Of a stretch of DNA of 64,000 nucleotides, positions 1 to 8,620 are shown piece by piece; within the stretch, counting starts at the first letter, position 1; each line of letters opens with the position of its first letter. A model generated the notes under the pieces. The model searched no databases. It had not been told where the DNA came from and worked only from the letters and a program-made list of their open reading frames with translations. A program made the position numbers and the translations under genes. Source of the DNA: Lachnospiraceae bacterium. Lineage in GTDB: Bacteria; Bacillota; Clostridia; Lachnospirales; Lachnospiraceae. Location of the stretch: the NCBI GenBank assembly GCA_015056815.1, contig SVFN01000011.1, positions 1 through 64,000 on the forward strand, read 5' to 3'.

Positions 1-479
1 TCATATTCAGCATTTGCCTTATCCATCGCCTGCTTATGAGATATTCTTCCGTTATCCTTAAGAATCTTGTACTGACGGAATTCAAGAAAAGCATTTACGC
101 TCTTTTCAAACTCTTCCATCGTGAATACATTCTCACGCTCAATCAGATCCTCGATATAATCAAAATATCCTGTGACCGCACGTTCCAGCCTGCGAATCTG
201 CTTCTCCTCCAGATAATTCTTTGCAATCGAAACATCTGATTTCAGTATTCTGCCATCCGGAGCATTCTTCCAGGTTGTAAGTCCCATATGCTCTTTCTCA
301 TGATCCGCCGATTCATATACTATTTCTGCAGCGGTATGATTTGTGATCGCATAATGAAACTTGTTCTGTAAAGAAAAGCTATTGACGAAATACAATCCAC
401 ATGTGTCAAGATTAATATCATAGCTATATTCACTTGAAGCCCAGCCTGCAGTATCGTAAAAAGGTGCAAACTCCATCAT
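1..479 (-). pseudogene. RhuM-family protein, C-terminal part only (runs off left edge)
   Basis: Reading leftward from ATG-ATG at 479-474, an open frame runs to the window edge and continues beyond it. It contains the C-terminal signature of virulence protein Rhu[10 protein letters not shown] followed by HTAAEIVYE, then [44 protein letters not shown] and [10 protein letters not shown]. RhuM proteins are usually about 330 residues, and the N-terminal half is missing. The first 38 or so residues ([28 protein letters not shown]) do not resemble RhuM, so this may be a chimera made by a deletion. RhuM genes commonly sit on islands and integrative elements; the molecular function is unclear. Confidence 0.6.
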
Positions 480-528
480 TTCAAAGCCTTTGCAACAAAA
501 CAAAAGAATCTTCTTTTTTCTATTCCTC

Positions 529-1038
529 TTATCCACATATCATGGAATAAATATTCTCTATAACTGGTGCCTTATATTCAATATATTTATCAATATCCTC
601 TGGATAAAGTTTTGCAGCCTCCACCTTAACTTTGCTGTATTCATTTACAGCCTCTGGATGCAATCTGAGATAATCCCTGAATGCTAAATGTCTCTTCAAT
701 TCCAAAGAGTCCTCCGGGCACACATATAAATGATGTTGCTGTAAATGTTCTTTGCCTTCATATGTGAAAGCTTCTCTCCCAGATATTCCAAGATTCCCTT
801 CATGAATATATCCAATACTATTCAAAGCTGATACAACATCATTAATCTTCTCTTTTTTCACAACAACATCGATATCTATAATTGGCTTAGCCGCCAATCC
901 TTCAACTGAAGTACTGCCAACATGCTCAATAGAAATAGCAAGCTCTCCGAGCGTCTGACTAAGCTCAGTTTTTATATCAATAAAGTCCTGCTTCCACTTT
1001 TCATGATATGGAAGAACAACAACATGTTTTGTTCGCAT
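529..1038 (-). CDS. GrpB family protein (UPF0157, nucleotidyltransferase fold)
   Basis: A 169-residue protein, the normal length for a single-domain GrpB/UPF0157 protein. The diagnostic motif [19 protein letters not shown] spans residues 39-57; the Gly-Ser and paired Asp are those of the nucleotidyltransferase fold. Its biochemical role is not firmly established. The start ATG lies 4 bp after the stop of the cysteine hydrolase gene, and its Shine-Dalgarno (GGAGAAA) is inside that gene's last codons, so the two are probably translated from one mRNA. It is accessory cargo left of the rlmD-associated element. The family call is firm, the substrate unknown. Confidence 0.85.
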   Translation of the reverse strand: MRTKHVVVLPYHEKWKQDFIDIKTELSQTLGELAISIEHVGSTSVEGLAAKPIIDIDVVVKKEKINDVVSALNSIGYIHEGNLGISGREAFTYEGKEHLQQHHLYVCPEDSLELKRHLAFRDYLRLHPEAVNEYSKVKVEAAKLYPEDIDKYIEYKAPVIENIYSMICG

Positions 1039-1042
1039 TAAA

Positions 1043-1567
1043 CTATTTCTCCATCATTTGAATTGCATCATCCAAAGAAATACACTCAGCAAATCTCTTT
1101 GGCCACATCATTTCATTGTAATATTTATAAGTCGTTTCGCCATCCATATAATCATTATCAAACGTGGAGTTCGTTCCCTTTGGAATGATTACTCTGTATC
1201 CTCTTTCAAATGCTGATTTCACAGAGGCATCAATACAAAAGTTAGTCTGAAGCCCCACAATCATAAGTACCTTGTCTTTCTGTTTATCAAGATACGTGGT
1301 AAGCTCTTTATTTCCAAAACAACTGTTAATCTCTTTTACAAAAATCTTCTCCCCAGCTTCTGGCGCAACTTGATCAGCTATCTCAAAATCTATATCACCA
1401 ATAGAAAATCCTGTCTCCGGACCATCATCGTGTTGAACATAAATAACCTCAACACTATTCTTCCTTGCGGCATCAATAATACTTGTCACATTCTTTAAGA
1501 ATCCAGCATAATCATATAATCTTTCATCCGTAATCCCTTTTTGTATATCTATCACAATGAGCTTCAC
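1043..1567 (-). CDS. Isochorismatase-like cysteine hydrolase
   Basis: A 174-residue single-domain protein of the isochorismatase/nicotinamidase superfamily. The expected catalytic triad is visible: Asp7 in VIDIQKG, Lys78 in FVKEINSCF and Cys111 in GLQTNFCIDAS. Such enzymes hydrolyse amides or vinyl ethers through a cysteine thioester; the true substrate (nicotinamide, isochorismate or another amide) cannot be read from sequence. Translation starts at GTG (1567-1565), supported by GGAGG seven bases upstream. It probably forms a two-gene unit with the GrpB gene. Cytoplasmic; no signal peptide. Confidence 0.85.
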   Translation of the reverse strand: MKLIVIDIQKGITDERLYDYAGFLKNVTSIIDAARKNSVEVIYVQHDDGPETGFSIGDIDFEIADQVAPEAGEKIFVKEINSCFGNKELTTYLDKQKDKVLMIVGLQTNFCIDASVKSAFERGYRVIIPKGTNSTFDNDYMDGETTYKYYNEMMWPKRFAECISLDDAIQMMEK

Positions 1568-1619
1568 TTATATTCCTCCAAGTCCTATCAATAATTACTA
1601 TTGTACAGCACGCTATAAT

Positions 1620-2033
1620 TTATAGTTCCTTCGTGTAGTAATATCTGGCTCCGGTATATGGATATTCTTGTAATGAGAATACCTCTTTATAACCAAGTTT
1701 CGAATAAAATTCAGGTGCTTGAAAAGAAAATGTATCAACAAAGGAATATTTACAGCCTCTCATAATTGCCTCATTTTCAGCAGCTACTACGAGTTCTTTT
1801 CCCACACCATGTCCTCGAAGTCTTTCAGAAACAAATAAATAATGGATACATAACCAATTACCAAAGATATCAGCTGTTAGACCTGCTTGTTTATTTCCAT
1901 TTTCATCCTCAAGATAAATTCCTAATGGTATATCCTCTGACTTTTCTCGCTTGCTAAGATTGTACTCTTTTAGCATTTTATGTATTTCTGCTATATCCTT
2001 TTCATTTCCATCATTAGTAATACGAAACTCCAT
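1620..2033 (-). CDS. GNAT family N-acetyltransferase
   Basis: A 137-residue protein with the GNAT fold. The acetyl-CoA pyrophosphate-binding motif RLRGHGVGKELV is at about residues 71-82, preceded by a beta strand ending in LFVSE and followed by the C-terminal FYSKLGYKEV motif typical of the family. The start ATG has GAGG seven bases upstream. The substrate is unknown; small GNATs of this sort often act on drugs, polyamines or protein N-termini. It lies between the hydrolase pair and the displaced rlmD tail and is probably island cargo. Confidence 0.85.
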   Translation of the reverse strand: MEFRITNDGNEKDIAEIHKMLKEYNLSKREKSEDIPLGIYLEDENGNKQAGLTADIFGNWLCIHYLFVSERLRGHGVGKELVVAAENEAIMRGCKYSFVDTFSFQAPEFYSKLGYKEVFSLQEYPYTGARYYYTKEL

Positions 2034-2077
2034 AGTCTACCTCACTAGTTGCATTATCCTGTAATATAATTTAGCTA

Positions 2078-2389
2078 CTATATCATCTGAAAATGCCTCA
2101 AAGCATCCTCTATCGCCTTAACTTTTTCCTCCGGGCATCCAGGCTGTCTGCTATCCTCAGATTTTGGCTTATTATAGTTTTCCCGCTCGATGATCCCATG
2201 CTTCTGTTTCACCTGAGCAATATTCAGATTCGTCACATGAAATCCGTACATCTCCTGCACCCAGTCCTGGATCTCCTTGTATGTAGCCTTGGCTTCTGCA
2301 CTTGTCAGGTCCAGTTCATCCATATCCACCTTAACTTCGATATGATGCTTCGCTTCTGATAGTTTGGACAAAAGCGCTACCGTCTCGAC
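2078..2389 (-). pseudogene. Displaced 3' tail of rlmD (left attachment end of the element)
   Basis: About 103 codons nearly identical to the last 103 codons of rlmD at 10390-12093, ending with the same HFQMI stop. DNA identity between 2078-2389 and 10390-10701 is about 90% by eye and ends abruptly at GTCTCGAC (2382-2389 and 10694-10701). Immediately upstream an in-frame stop (TAA) follows within three codons, so no methyltransferase is joined to it. This is what remains of the host gene end after an integrative element brought in its own replacement tail. A TTG at 2371 could start a 97-residue peptide, but there is no clear ribosome binding site. Confidence 0.85.
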
Positions 2390-2454
2390 TGTTGTTTACT
2401 TGAGCAACCGAATATCATAATATCCTCTACTGCCGCATGTGCGACTTAAGTATA

Positions 2455-3210
2455 TTACTTCTTATGGATCACCGTATTTATACCGATTGGCTTAAACCCG
2501 ACACAGAGTGCCGTTTTCTGTGAACCTGTATTCGTTTCAGCATGAGCCCATACAGGTCTTCTGCCCTGCCGCATGATTTCCTCACACATCTTGTATGCCA
2601 GATAGGATGCCAGACCATGGTGTCTGTGCGTTTCAGCTGTCTCAACACCAATATCCACTTCCTCCGGACTGACCGCACTTGAAAACGCCACGGCTGCAAA
2701 ACTGCCATCTTCCTTACTTCTGGCCATAAATCCAAATCCGTTCCGCAAAAACACATCTCTGTCTTTCCATGAAAAAGATGGCGTGATCCTTCCCTGAATG
2801 ACACCTATATTGTCTGCAGTTATGCGTTCAATAACAAAGCAGGCATCAAGTTTCGGTTGCTTTTCAAGAATTCCGCTATGAGTGTATTCAATCCTTTTAT
2901 CAACTCGTAGCATGTCTATGCCTGAATAATAGTCGGAAACAAACTTCGAATCTGTAATTAGTAAAAATCTTCGCTCCGTATCAGACACCAAAAAACTTCG
3001 ATATACTTCTTCAAGAACATCTGAGCTCACATCCCCGGAGATATACGCAAAGCCGCAATAATGCCAAAACAGTACACAGCCTTTGCCATCAACATAAATA
3101 TCTCCATCCTGAGTCCCGGTCGCAATCGATAAAGGATAAACCCGGTTAGCCGGGCATTCGTTAGCACATTTAATATATTCTTTGTATCTGATTCTATCAA
3201 CTTTATTCAA
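2455..3210 (-). CDS. GNAT acetyltransferase, two-lobed type
   Basis: A 251-residue protein whose C-terminal third is a GNAT domain: VDIGVETAE followed by HRHHGLASYLAYKM near residue 195-210 (acetyl-CoA-binding loop) and ENTGSQKTALCVGFK-like terminal motif. The N-terminal part resembles the leading domain of larger GNATs of the ZmaR/GNAT_acetyltran type, though I cannot verify this. The start is probably TTG at 3210 with GAGGTG nine bases upstream. It lies just inside the left end of the integrated element and is probable cargo; the substrate is unknown. Confidence 0.7.
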   Translation of the reverse strand: MNKVDRIRYKEYIKCANECPANRVYPLSIATGTQDGDIYVDGKGCVLFWHYCGFAYISGDVSSDVLEEVYRSFLVSDTERRFLLITDSKFVSDYYSGIDMLRVDKRIEYTHSGILEKQPKLDACFVIERITADNIGVIQGRITPSFSWKDRDVFLRNGFGFMARSKEDGSFAAVAFSSAVSPEEVDIGVETAETHRHHGLASYLAYKMCEEIMRQGRRPVWAHAETNTGSQKTALCVGFKPIGINTVIHKK

Positions 3211-3377
3211 CGAAATACACCTCTATATAATCTCACTCATTTATTAACCTTCTCGAATCGCACGCGGATAAGAAAACATAAGACATGTCCCCCTTTATTC
3301 GAATATTGGATTGACATTTTTCCTGTACCATAGTATTATCCTTTTTAAAGGAAATGGGTTTTTTGTCTGGTAAGCGA

Positions 3378-4127
3378 TTATTCGCCGAGAGAGTTGCTCG
3401 TTTCTTTTTTTATGTCTATAACATCATACAAATACAGCTTTCCATCGTTTGAATGACGTACCAGCATGGAAGCATGAAAAATATTATATCTTTCTAATTC
3501 ACCTTTATCATCATAAACCGGAAGCGCGAATCTCGAGTCATATCTGTACCATCCATTTTTTGCATCTCTCTTATGCTTTTTTTCGCGATTCTCTCTAAAA
3601 TGCTTACCAACGGATATTTCTATCATTTCCGGAATTCCTGTTGCAGCATTCGCTTTTGCCTTTGCATTTGCTCCTTTAAGGCTATTCGTATAATTTGATC
3701 CGCTATATTCCTTCGGAAGATCTGCCCCAATATACACAAGATCATTAGTTGCAGCAATCATATAGAATTCACCGACATACGATTTTAAGTATTCCCTAAC
3801 ATCTTTCCAATCTATGGACCGTTTTCCCTTAAACCTTATATCATTAATTATGACGATGTTATTCCCGTCAGCATCCTGTATGATTGATACATTCCGCCTG
3901 CCATCCTGTTTCTCAACCAGGGTATCATTCTCTTCTTTATTTTTCCTTAGAATTCCCTCAAATTTTATTTGATACGCCAACAGCCTGGGGATGTATTCCG
4001 GTGGTGTTCTCCTTCCTGCTTCCCAATCCTCCAATGTGCGAACAGGGATGCCTGTATGTTCTGAAAACTCTTTACGTGACATCCCTGTGCTTTCTCTCAA
4101 GTCTTTTATCAATTTGGCTATATCCAT
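3378..4127 (-). CDS. XRE-type HTH protein with phage/ICE-associated C-terminal domain
   Basis: A 249-residue protein. Residues 1-60 form an HTH of the XRE type: IAKLIKDLRESTGMSRKEF, then HTGIPVRTLEDWEAGRRTP. The C-terminal half (about 110-240) carries a domain common at the end of phage and mobile-element proteins of Clostridia: YSGSNYTNSLKG, AKAKANAATGIPEMIEIS, NAKNGWYRYDSRFALPVYDD, IFHASMLVRHSNDGKLYLYD. The function of that domain is not known to me. The ATG at 4127 was chosen over an upstream one because GAGG lies seven bases before it. Probably a regulator of the element. Confidence 0.7.
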   Translation of the reverse strand: MDIAKLIKDLRESTGMSRKEFSEHTGIPVRTLEDWEAGRRTPPEYIPRLLAYQIKFEGILRKNKEENDTLVEKQDGRRNVSIIQDADGNNIVIINDIRFKGKRSIDWKDVREYLKSYVGEFYMIAATNDLVYIGADLPKEYSGSNYTNSLKGANAKAKANAATGIPEMIEISVGKHFRENREKKHKRDAKNGWYRYDSRFALPVYDDKGELERYNIFHASMLVRHSNDGKLYLYDVIDIKKETSNSLGE

Positions 4128-4198
4128 ATCATTACCTCGCATTGCGTGTTTGCGATCATAGTATATCACATACCGCCATTTGTCGCAATGCGTGGATT

Positions 4199-4678
4199 CT
4201 AGAGTTTTAATCGCATATCTGTATACTTCTGAACCTTATCTTCAAACCCCAATTTTTTATATATAGGATACCCTTCATCCGTTGCTACCAGATCAATGCG
4301 GCATATCTGATGCTCTCTGGCATATTCAATCATATTGCTCATAAGGATCGTACAGATTCCTTTACCACGGTATTCTTCTTCTGTGTATACGCTTAGAACT
4401 TCTGAATCCAATCCATTTAGAAAAAATGGATTTGCCGGCTTCTCGATAATCAACAGATAAGCCGCAGCAACAAGCCTGCCCTCTGCTCTTGCGACAAACG
4501 CGATCAGTTTTTTCCCGAGTTCTCTTTCAAAATATCCCGGAAGCTGTTTTTCCATACCTTCTCTTTCTTCATCGGTTAAAGAGCCAAAATCATCTATCAT
4601 GTATAGAATTCTAAGCCTGATAAGTTCCGGAATATCTCTTATTGTTGCAGTATCGTATATAATACTTTCCTTATCCAT
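4199..4678 (-). CDS. GNAT family N-acetyltransferase
   Basis: A 159-residue GNAT protein: the N-terminal TATIRDIPELIRLRI strand-helix, the central LIAFVARAEGRLVAAAYL strand, the acetyl-CoA loop YRGKGICTILMSNMI and the terminal YKKLGFEDK motif. The ATG at 4678-4676 overlaps the last codons of the serine recombinase gene (its stop TAA is at 4673-4671), which implies translational coupling at the end of the element's operon. An upstream in-frame start would overlap the recombinase more and lacks a better ribosome binding site. Substrate unknown; likely cargo. Confidence 0.8.
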   Translation of the reverse strand: MDKESIIYDTATIRDIPELIRLRILYMIDDFGSLTDEEREGMEKQLPGYFERELGKKLIAFVARAEGRLVAAAYLLIIEKPANPFFLNGLDSEVLSVYTEEEYRGKGICTILMSNMIEYAREHQICRIDLVATDEGYPIYKKLGFEDKVQKYTDMRLKL

Positions 4679-6466
4679 CCGCTTCACCACCTTCTGCATC
4701 TTTGATCCGATAGTAATCCTCCATCTTCACATTCAGTTTCACATAAGAATCCGCTTTTCGGTTGCTCACACGTTCCAAAAGCACGCAACTTTCGACACTA
4801 TCAGGATTGTCCAAACTCAATTTCATATCCTCACCAAGGATCGGAAGCTTGAATTCTATGGACTTTAGCCACTGTCCGTTTGGCTGTCGTTCCTCATATA
4901 CCTGGACCTCTTTGATAAGCTTTTCATAGAATGCCCGTTTCTCCGTTTCACTCATTTTTTCATAGAGCTTATCAAAAAATATCAAAGCCTTATATATGTT
5001 ATCGCCAGACATCTTATCTGCCAGGATGGTTCTTCTCTTTGCCTTCGCTTCGGCAATCAGGTTCTCCATCTCATCCATCTTATCATATGTACGGTACAGT
5101 CTGTCATCCAGATCTGCTTTCCTTCGCTTATAATGTTTGTCATCATAGTCCAGCGAATCAAGATCCGACATGATGGCGTCTTTATTGGAATAACACTGCC
5201 TCAGTTGCTTTTCATAAGCCGAAATCTCCTGATCCAGTGCTGAAGTATCCACTTCCATATTTATCTTCCACTTCATCAGATCTGCAAACTTTTTGTTGCT
5301 GACAAGCCTCTTGATCACTTCGGCAACAGCCTCATCCAGCATTTCTTCGTGTATCTGCTTTTTGTAATCACACTTATGGCCTCTGGTCATGTTACGGTGC
5401 TTACATCCGTAATAAAAGAAATCCTTATACTTGGTCCCGTCTTTACGATGTTTGATGCTCTTATTACCATACATCCCTGCACCGCAGACGGGACACCGAA
5501 CTATCCCTGAAAGCAGATGCGTTTTCTCACCTTTTTCGCGATTAACATGCTCGTATCTTTTCGCCTGCACTACAGCTTTTACCTGGGCTTGTTCCCACAT
5601 TTCCTCCGATACGATGGCATCATGCAGTCCTTCCACAAGTAAGTAGTCATCCTGTGGTACCATATGATAATCATTGCGTGTTCCTATCACTTTTTCTGTC
5701 TTGCGTCTGCCATATGCGATTTTTCCACAGTACACCGGATTCTGAATTATTTTTCTGATAAGAGCAGAATCAAACAAAGGATTCTTCCCATTCTGTCTTG
5801 CTATTTTGTGAATGCCATGATTCTCAAGATATTTCGCAATCCCGGTCGATCCCATATCAGTATTAACATATCGATCAAATATAACGCGGATGGCTTCCGC
5901 TTCGTTCTCATTGATATACAGTTTTCCATTCTTCAGTTCATATCCATAAGGAGCAAATCCACCGTTCCACTTTCCTTCGCGGGCTTTCTGGATCCTGCCC
6001 TCCATAGTCTGAACACGGATGTTTTCCCTTTCAATCTCCGCAACAGCAGAAAGAACCGAGATCATAAGCTTCCCGGCATCTTTAGAAGAATCTATCCCGT
6101 CTTCCACGCAAATCAGATTCACACCATAATCCTGCATCACCTGAAGCGCCGAAAGGACATCCGCTGCATTTCGTCCGAATCTCGAAAGCTTGAACACGAA
6201 TACAAAGGATACTCCATCTTTCCCGGACCTGATGTCATCCATCATCCGGTTAAATGCTTCCCTGCCTTCTATGGATTTTCCGGATCTTCCTGCATCCTCA
6301 TATTCCCTGCGATCTCATACCCGTTGTAATCACAGAAAGCTTTCATCTTGGTCTTCTGAGCATCAAGAGAATAGCCATCGATCTGCATTAGCGTTGATAC
6401 GCGGGTATAAAGATAGACCTTTACTTTTTCATTTTTCAATCGCATCACCTTCTTCAACAAAGTCAC
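4671..6466 (-). pseudogene. Large serine recombinase (element integrase), frameshifted
   Basis: Large serine recombinase of about 598 residues, broken into two frames. The 5' frame (6466-6269) has the catalytic serine in YLYTRVSTLMQ and ends at a premature stop; the rest (from about 6305 to 4671) carries FKLSRFGRNAADVL, ENIRVQTMEGR, the recombinase domain, a zinc ribbon (RCPVCGAGMYG with a second Cys pair further on) and a long coiled coil. At 6305-6307 there are three G (minus strand) where four would keep the frame: adding one base gives AGEYEDAGRSGKS and a single 599-codon frame. The start may be GTG at 6466 or ATG at 6445. It would catalyse excision/integration at rlmD if intact. Confidence 0.85.
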
Positions 6467-6484
6467 AAAATGTTACCTTGATAC

Positions 6485-7495
6485 CTAAATTGTATAATCC
6501 GGACCTAAAAGCATTTTATCTATCACGGGATGAATAAGGCTCGTATCCGCAATAGCATTTATGGCACATAGTTTCTTCCCGGCATCTTTGCTTGATGCTC
6601 CACAATGAAAAACCTGCTCGGTTTTAAAGCCGTAATCCAAGACGATCAGCCTGTCATGACAATCCTGATTATGTTTTGTAGTCAGTAACGGATACTGATT
6701 GTTAAAATCCGTTACAACTGTTGTAGTCAAGAATCCCTGTCGTCCGAAGCCATTTTCGGTGAATAGAATCACGTTTACACCCGGTTTCTTCTGCGATAAT
6801 AACTGCAATGTTTTTGTATTCACATAATCGTCTACGATATATATGCTCTTTCTGGCTTTTTGATAGATATCGATGTATGCCGCATCTGCTTCAAACTTCT
6901 GTCCCTTGTATATAACAAAATTCCTGTAATCATCCTTCTGGATAAAACTTGCATTAATAGTTTCTATACTTTTCTGAATCCTCTCTATGCTTTGATCCGT
7001 CTTGATTCTATGATCATTTAGTCCCGCAACCCGCATCGAAATCTCAGTAACACGGGCGTTAAGCAGATTCATCTCGGCCCCGGTTACAAACTGTTGATTT
7101 CTTCTTATGTAATGGCGCATTTCTTTAAATGCCCTCATTATATAAATACTCTGTTGCTCAGCTAAATCTCCCTTCAATACCGTAGCAAGCATGTAAATCC
7201 CTTGTTCCGTAAAAGCATATGGCATCTTTTTTATGTGCATTCCACGTTTATTGTTGCTTCCGTTTAAAGTCGCAATTTGCGACTTTAAACGATCCGGAAC
7301 CTCTTCCGGTTCAATTTGAAACATGAAATCTTCCGGAAACCTGCGGATATTCCTTTTCACCTGTTCGTTGAGCCGCTTCACTTCATATCCATATATCACA
7401 GCAAGATCCTGATCAAACATTACTTGCTGTCCGCGAATAGTGTATACGCATTTATATAGTTCTTCTATCGTCAATATTTCTGTAGTTTCCTCCAT
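6485..7495 (-). CDS. ORF6N-domain protein
   Basis: A 336-residue protein. Residues 5-125 match the ORF6N (KilA-N-related) DNA-binding domain of phages: YTIRGQQVMFDQDLAVIYG, RRFPEDFMFQI, MPYAFTEQGIYMLATVLK and AFKEMRHYIRRN. The C-terminal half (YIVDDYVNTKTLQLL, VNVILFTENG, HDRLIVLDYG) resembles the phospholipase-D-like or nucleoside-binding tail often found with ORF6N in Firmicutes; its activity is not known. Its ATG is 1 bp beyond the stop of the XRE repressor gene, so it belongs to the same operon, and the recombinase follows 18 bp downstream. Probably regulates element maintenance. Confidence 0.85.
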   Translation of the reverse strand: MEETTEILTIEELYKCVYTIRGQQVMFDQDLAVIYGYEVKRLNEQVKRNIRRFPEDFMFQIEPEEVPDRLKSQIATLNGSNNKRGMHIKKMPYAFTEQGIYMLATVLKGDLAEQQSIYIMRAFKEMRHYIRRNQQFVTGAEMNLLNARVTEISMRVAGLNDHRIKTDQSIERIQKSIETINASFIQKDDYRNFVIYKGQKFEADAAYIDIYQKARKSIYIVDDYVNTKTLQLLSQKKPGVNVILFTENGFGRQGFLTTTVVTDFNNQYPLLTTKHNQDCHDRLIVLDYGFKTEQVFHCGASSKDAGKKLCAINAIADTSLIHPVIDKMLLGPDYTI

Positions 7496-7496
7496 G

Positions 7497-7862
7497 CTAT
7501 TTCAAATCCTCCAGACTCTCGATTTTCTTTAGTGCCTCCACATATGCAAGCAATCTTTTCTTCTGATCTTCCTGCATTCCGTGATAATCCTCCAGCAGTT
7601 TAGCATCTGTTCTATCAGCATATGCTCGTTCCGTTATAGGTTTAAACTCTGTCACATCATCAATTCCTTCACCGGTCAGCAATTGTTCCGGAGTAATCTC
7701 AAGTGCTCTGCAAATGACCATTATTTTATCTGAACCCGGGTTTGTATTCTTCTTGTGCCAGTCAAAAATCGTATGTCTGGAAATTCCGGTCAAGCGTGAC
7801 AGTTCAGACATCGATATATTCTTTTCTTCCATTATCCTGAACAGTCTTTCACTTATAGTCAT
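7497..7862 (-). CDS. XRE family transcriptional repressor of the element
   Basis: A 121-residue protein with an N-terminal HTH (residues 1-60: MTISERLFRIMEEKN, SMSELSRLTGISRHTIFDW, MVICRALEITPEQLL) and a charged C-terminal helix for dimerization. The ATG at 7862 has GGAGG five bases upstream; an upstream in-frame ATG would start inside the operator region. It is the first gene of an operon with the ORF6N gene and the recombinase. Two palindromes TGTATATACA lie 20-45 bp upstream, over the predicted promoter, which suggests it represses its own operon. Confidence 0.85.
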   Translation of the reverse strand: MTISERLFRIMEEKNISMSELSRLTGISRHTIFDWHKKNTNPGSDKIMVICRALEITPEQLLTGEGIDDVTEFKPITERAYADRTDAKLLEDYHGMQEDQKKRLLAYVEALKKIESLEDLK

Positions 7863-7881
7863 GTGATCCTCCATCGTCGTG

Positions 7882-7915
7882 TGTATATACAAACTCTTGT
7901 ATATACAAACAATAA
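7882..7915 (-). promoter_or_regulatory. Promoter with two TGTATATACA operators
   Basis: On the minus strand TTGTTT, a 17-bp spacer and TATATA form a plausible sigma-A promoter reading into the XRE gene. The 12-bp sequence TGTATATACAAA occurs twice (7882-7893 and 7898-7909), 16 bp apart, and its first ten bases are a perfect palindrome. One copy covers the -10 and the other the spacer, as expected for an autoregulatory operator. Confidence 0.6.
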
Positions 7916-7959
7916 CACAACCACATTATTTCTACAAGAGATATTTTCAATTAACAAAA

Positions 7960-8196
7960 TCATTTCATTGAAAACTCTAAGTTTATGTATCGAGCGATTC
8001 TTAAGTTTCTCTTCCTTGTGTATATCCTGTAAGCCTCCTTCACTGCTCTACATGTCAGAAACCTCTCCGGATCCGGCAGTTTTTCAAACTCCATTTCATC
8101 CGCATACTTAGCTATCATATCTGTCAGAAAATCTGCCAGCGGTCTCCAGATGTCAGGCTCTTTGATCTCTACATATTTTTGGATACTCTTCACCAT
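7960..8196 (-). CDS. Small hypothetical protein of the element
   Basis: A 78-residue basic protein (VKSIQKYVEIKEPDIWRPL, FLTCRAVKEAYRIYTRKRN). The start ATG is preceded by GTGAGGAAGA, a good ribosome binding site. It is upstream of the XRE operon on the same strand, next to the left inverted repeat. Similar short ORFs accompany mobile elements of Clostridia, but I do not recognise a named family and assign no function. Confidence 0.5.
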   Translation of the reverse strand: MVKSIQKYVEIKEPDIWRPLADFLTDMIAKYADEMEFEKLPDPERFLTCRAVKEAYRIYTRKRNLRIARYINLEFSMK

Positions 8197-8229
8197 TCTT
8201 CCTCACCCCTTTCCTTGTAACTGCTGTCT

Positions 8230-8360
8230 TTCACAAATTGGCAAGCAGTGCGTCGGTTATCATCGACTCCCTTTTGCGGCTTGTTGGGGTCAGGTCTCCG
8301 CTCCGCTCCGGTCGGCGCAAAACCGACGTCCCCCGGACGTCGTGCGCCCCAATCCCCTAA
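8230..8360. repeat. Left arm of imperfect inverted repeat (hairpin-rich)
   Basis: Reverse complement of 9476-9632. The core 8279-8358 matches the right arm at close to 90% by eye. It contains a perfect hairpin CGACGTCC-CCC-GGACGTCG reading (8324-8342), a GTCGG/CCGAC stem beside it and the 11-mer GCAAGCAGTGC (8241-8251). The stretch 8197-8620 between the small ORF and the + strand XRE gene holds no other gene. Could be an origin of transfer, a regulatory RNA end or a recombination site; which is unknown. Confidence 0.7.
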
Positions 8361-8620
8361 ACCGGGAAAGATTCCCGGAGCTGCAACTCGCAAATCTTAT
8401 GATTTCCGATCCTTAGACCCAATTCGTTTTTCATGGTTCCTGTTTCACTCAGAATTTTACATTTTTCCAAATAGCAATTCCGTATATCCGAAAGGTAGGA
8501 TTTGTTTCAAAAAAATAAGAATTTCCGTGAATCTGGAAATTCCTGTTGACGTCAAAGCATAACATTGGTTATTATAAAAAGGAACAGATGTTCGATATGT
8601 GGCAAAAGAGGATTTTCAAC

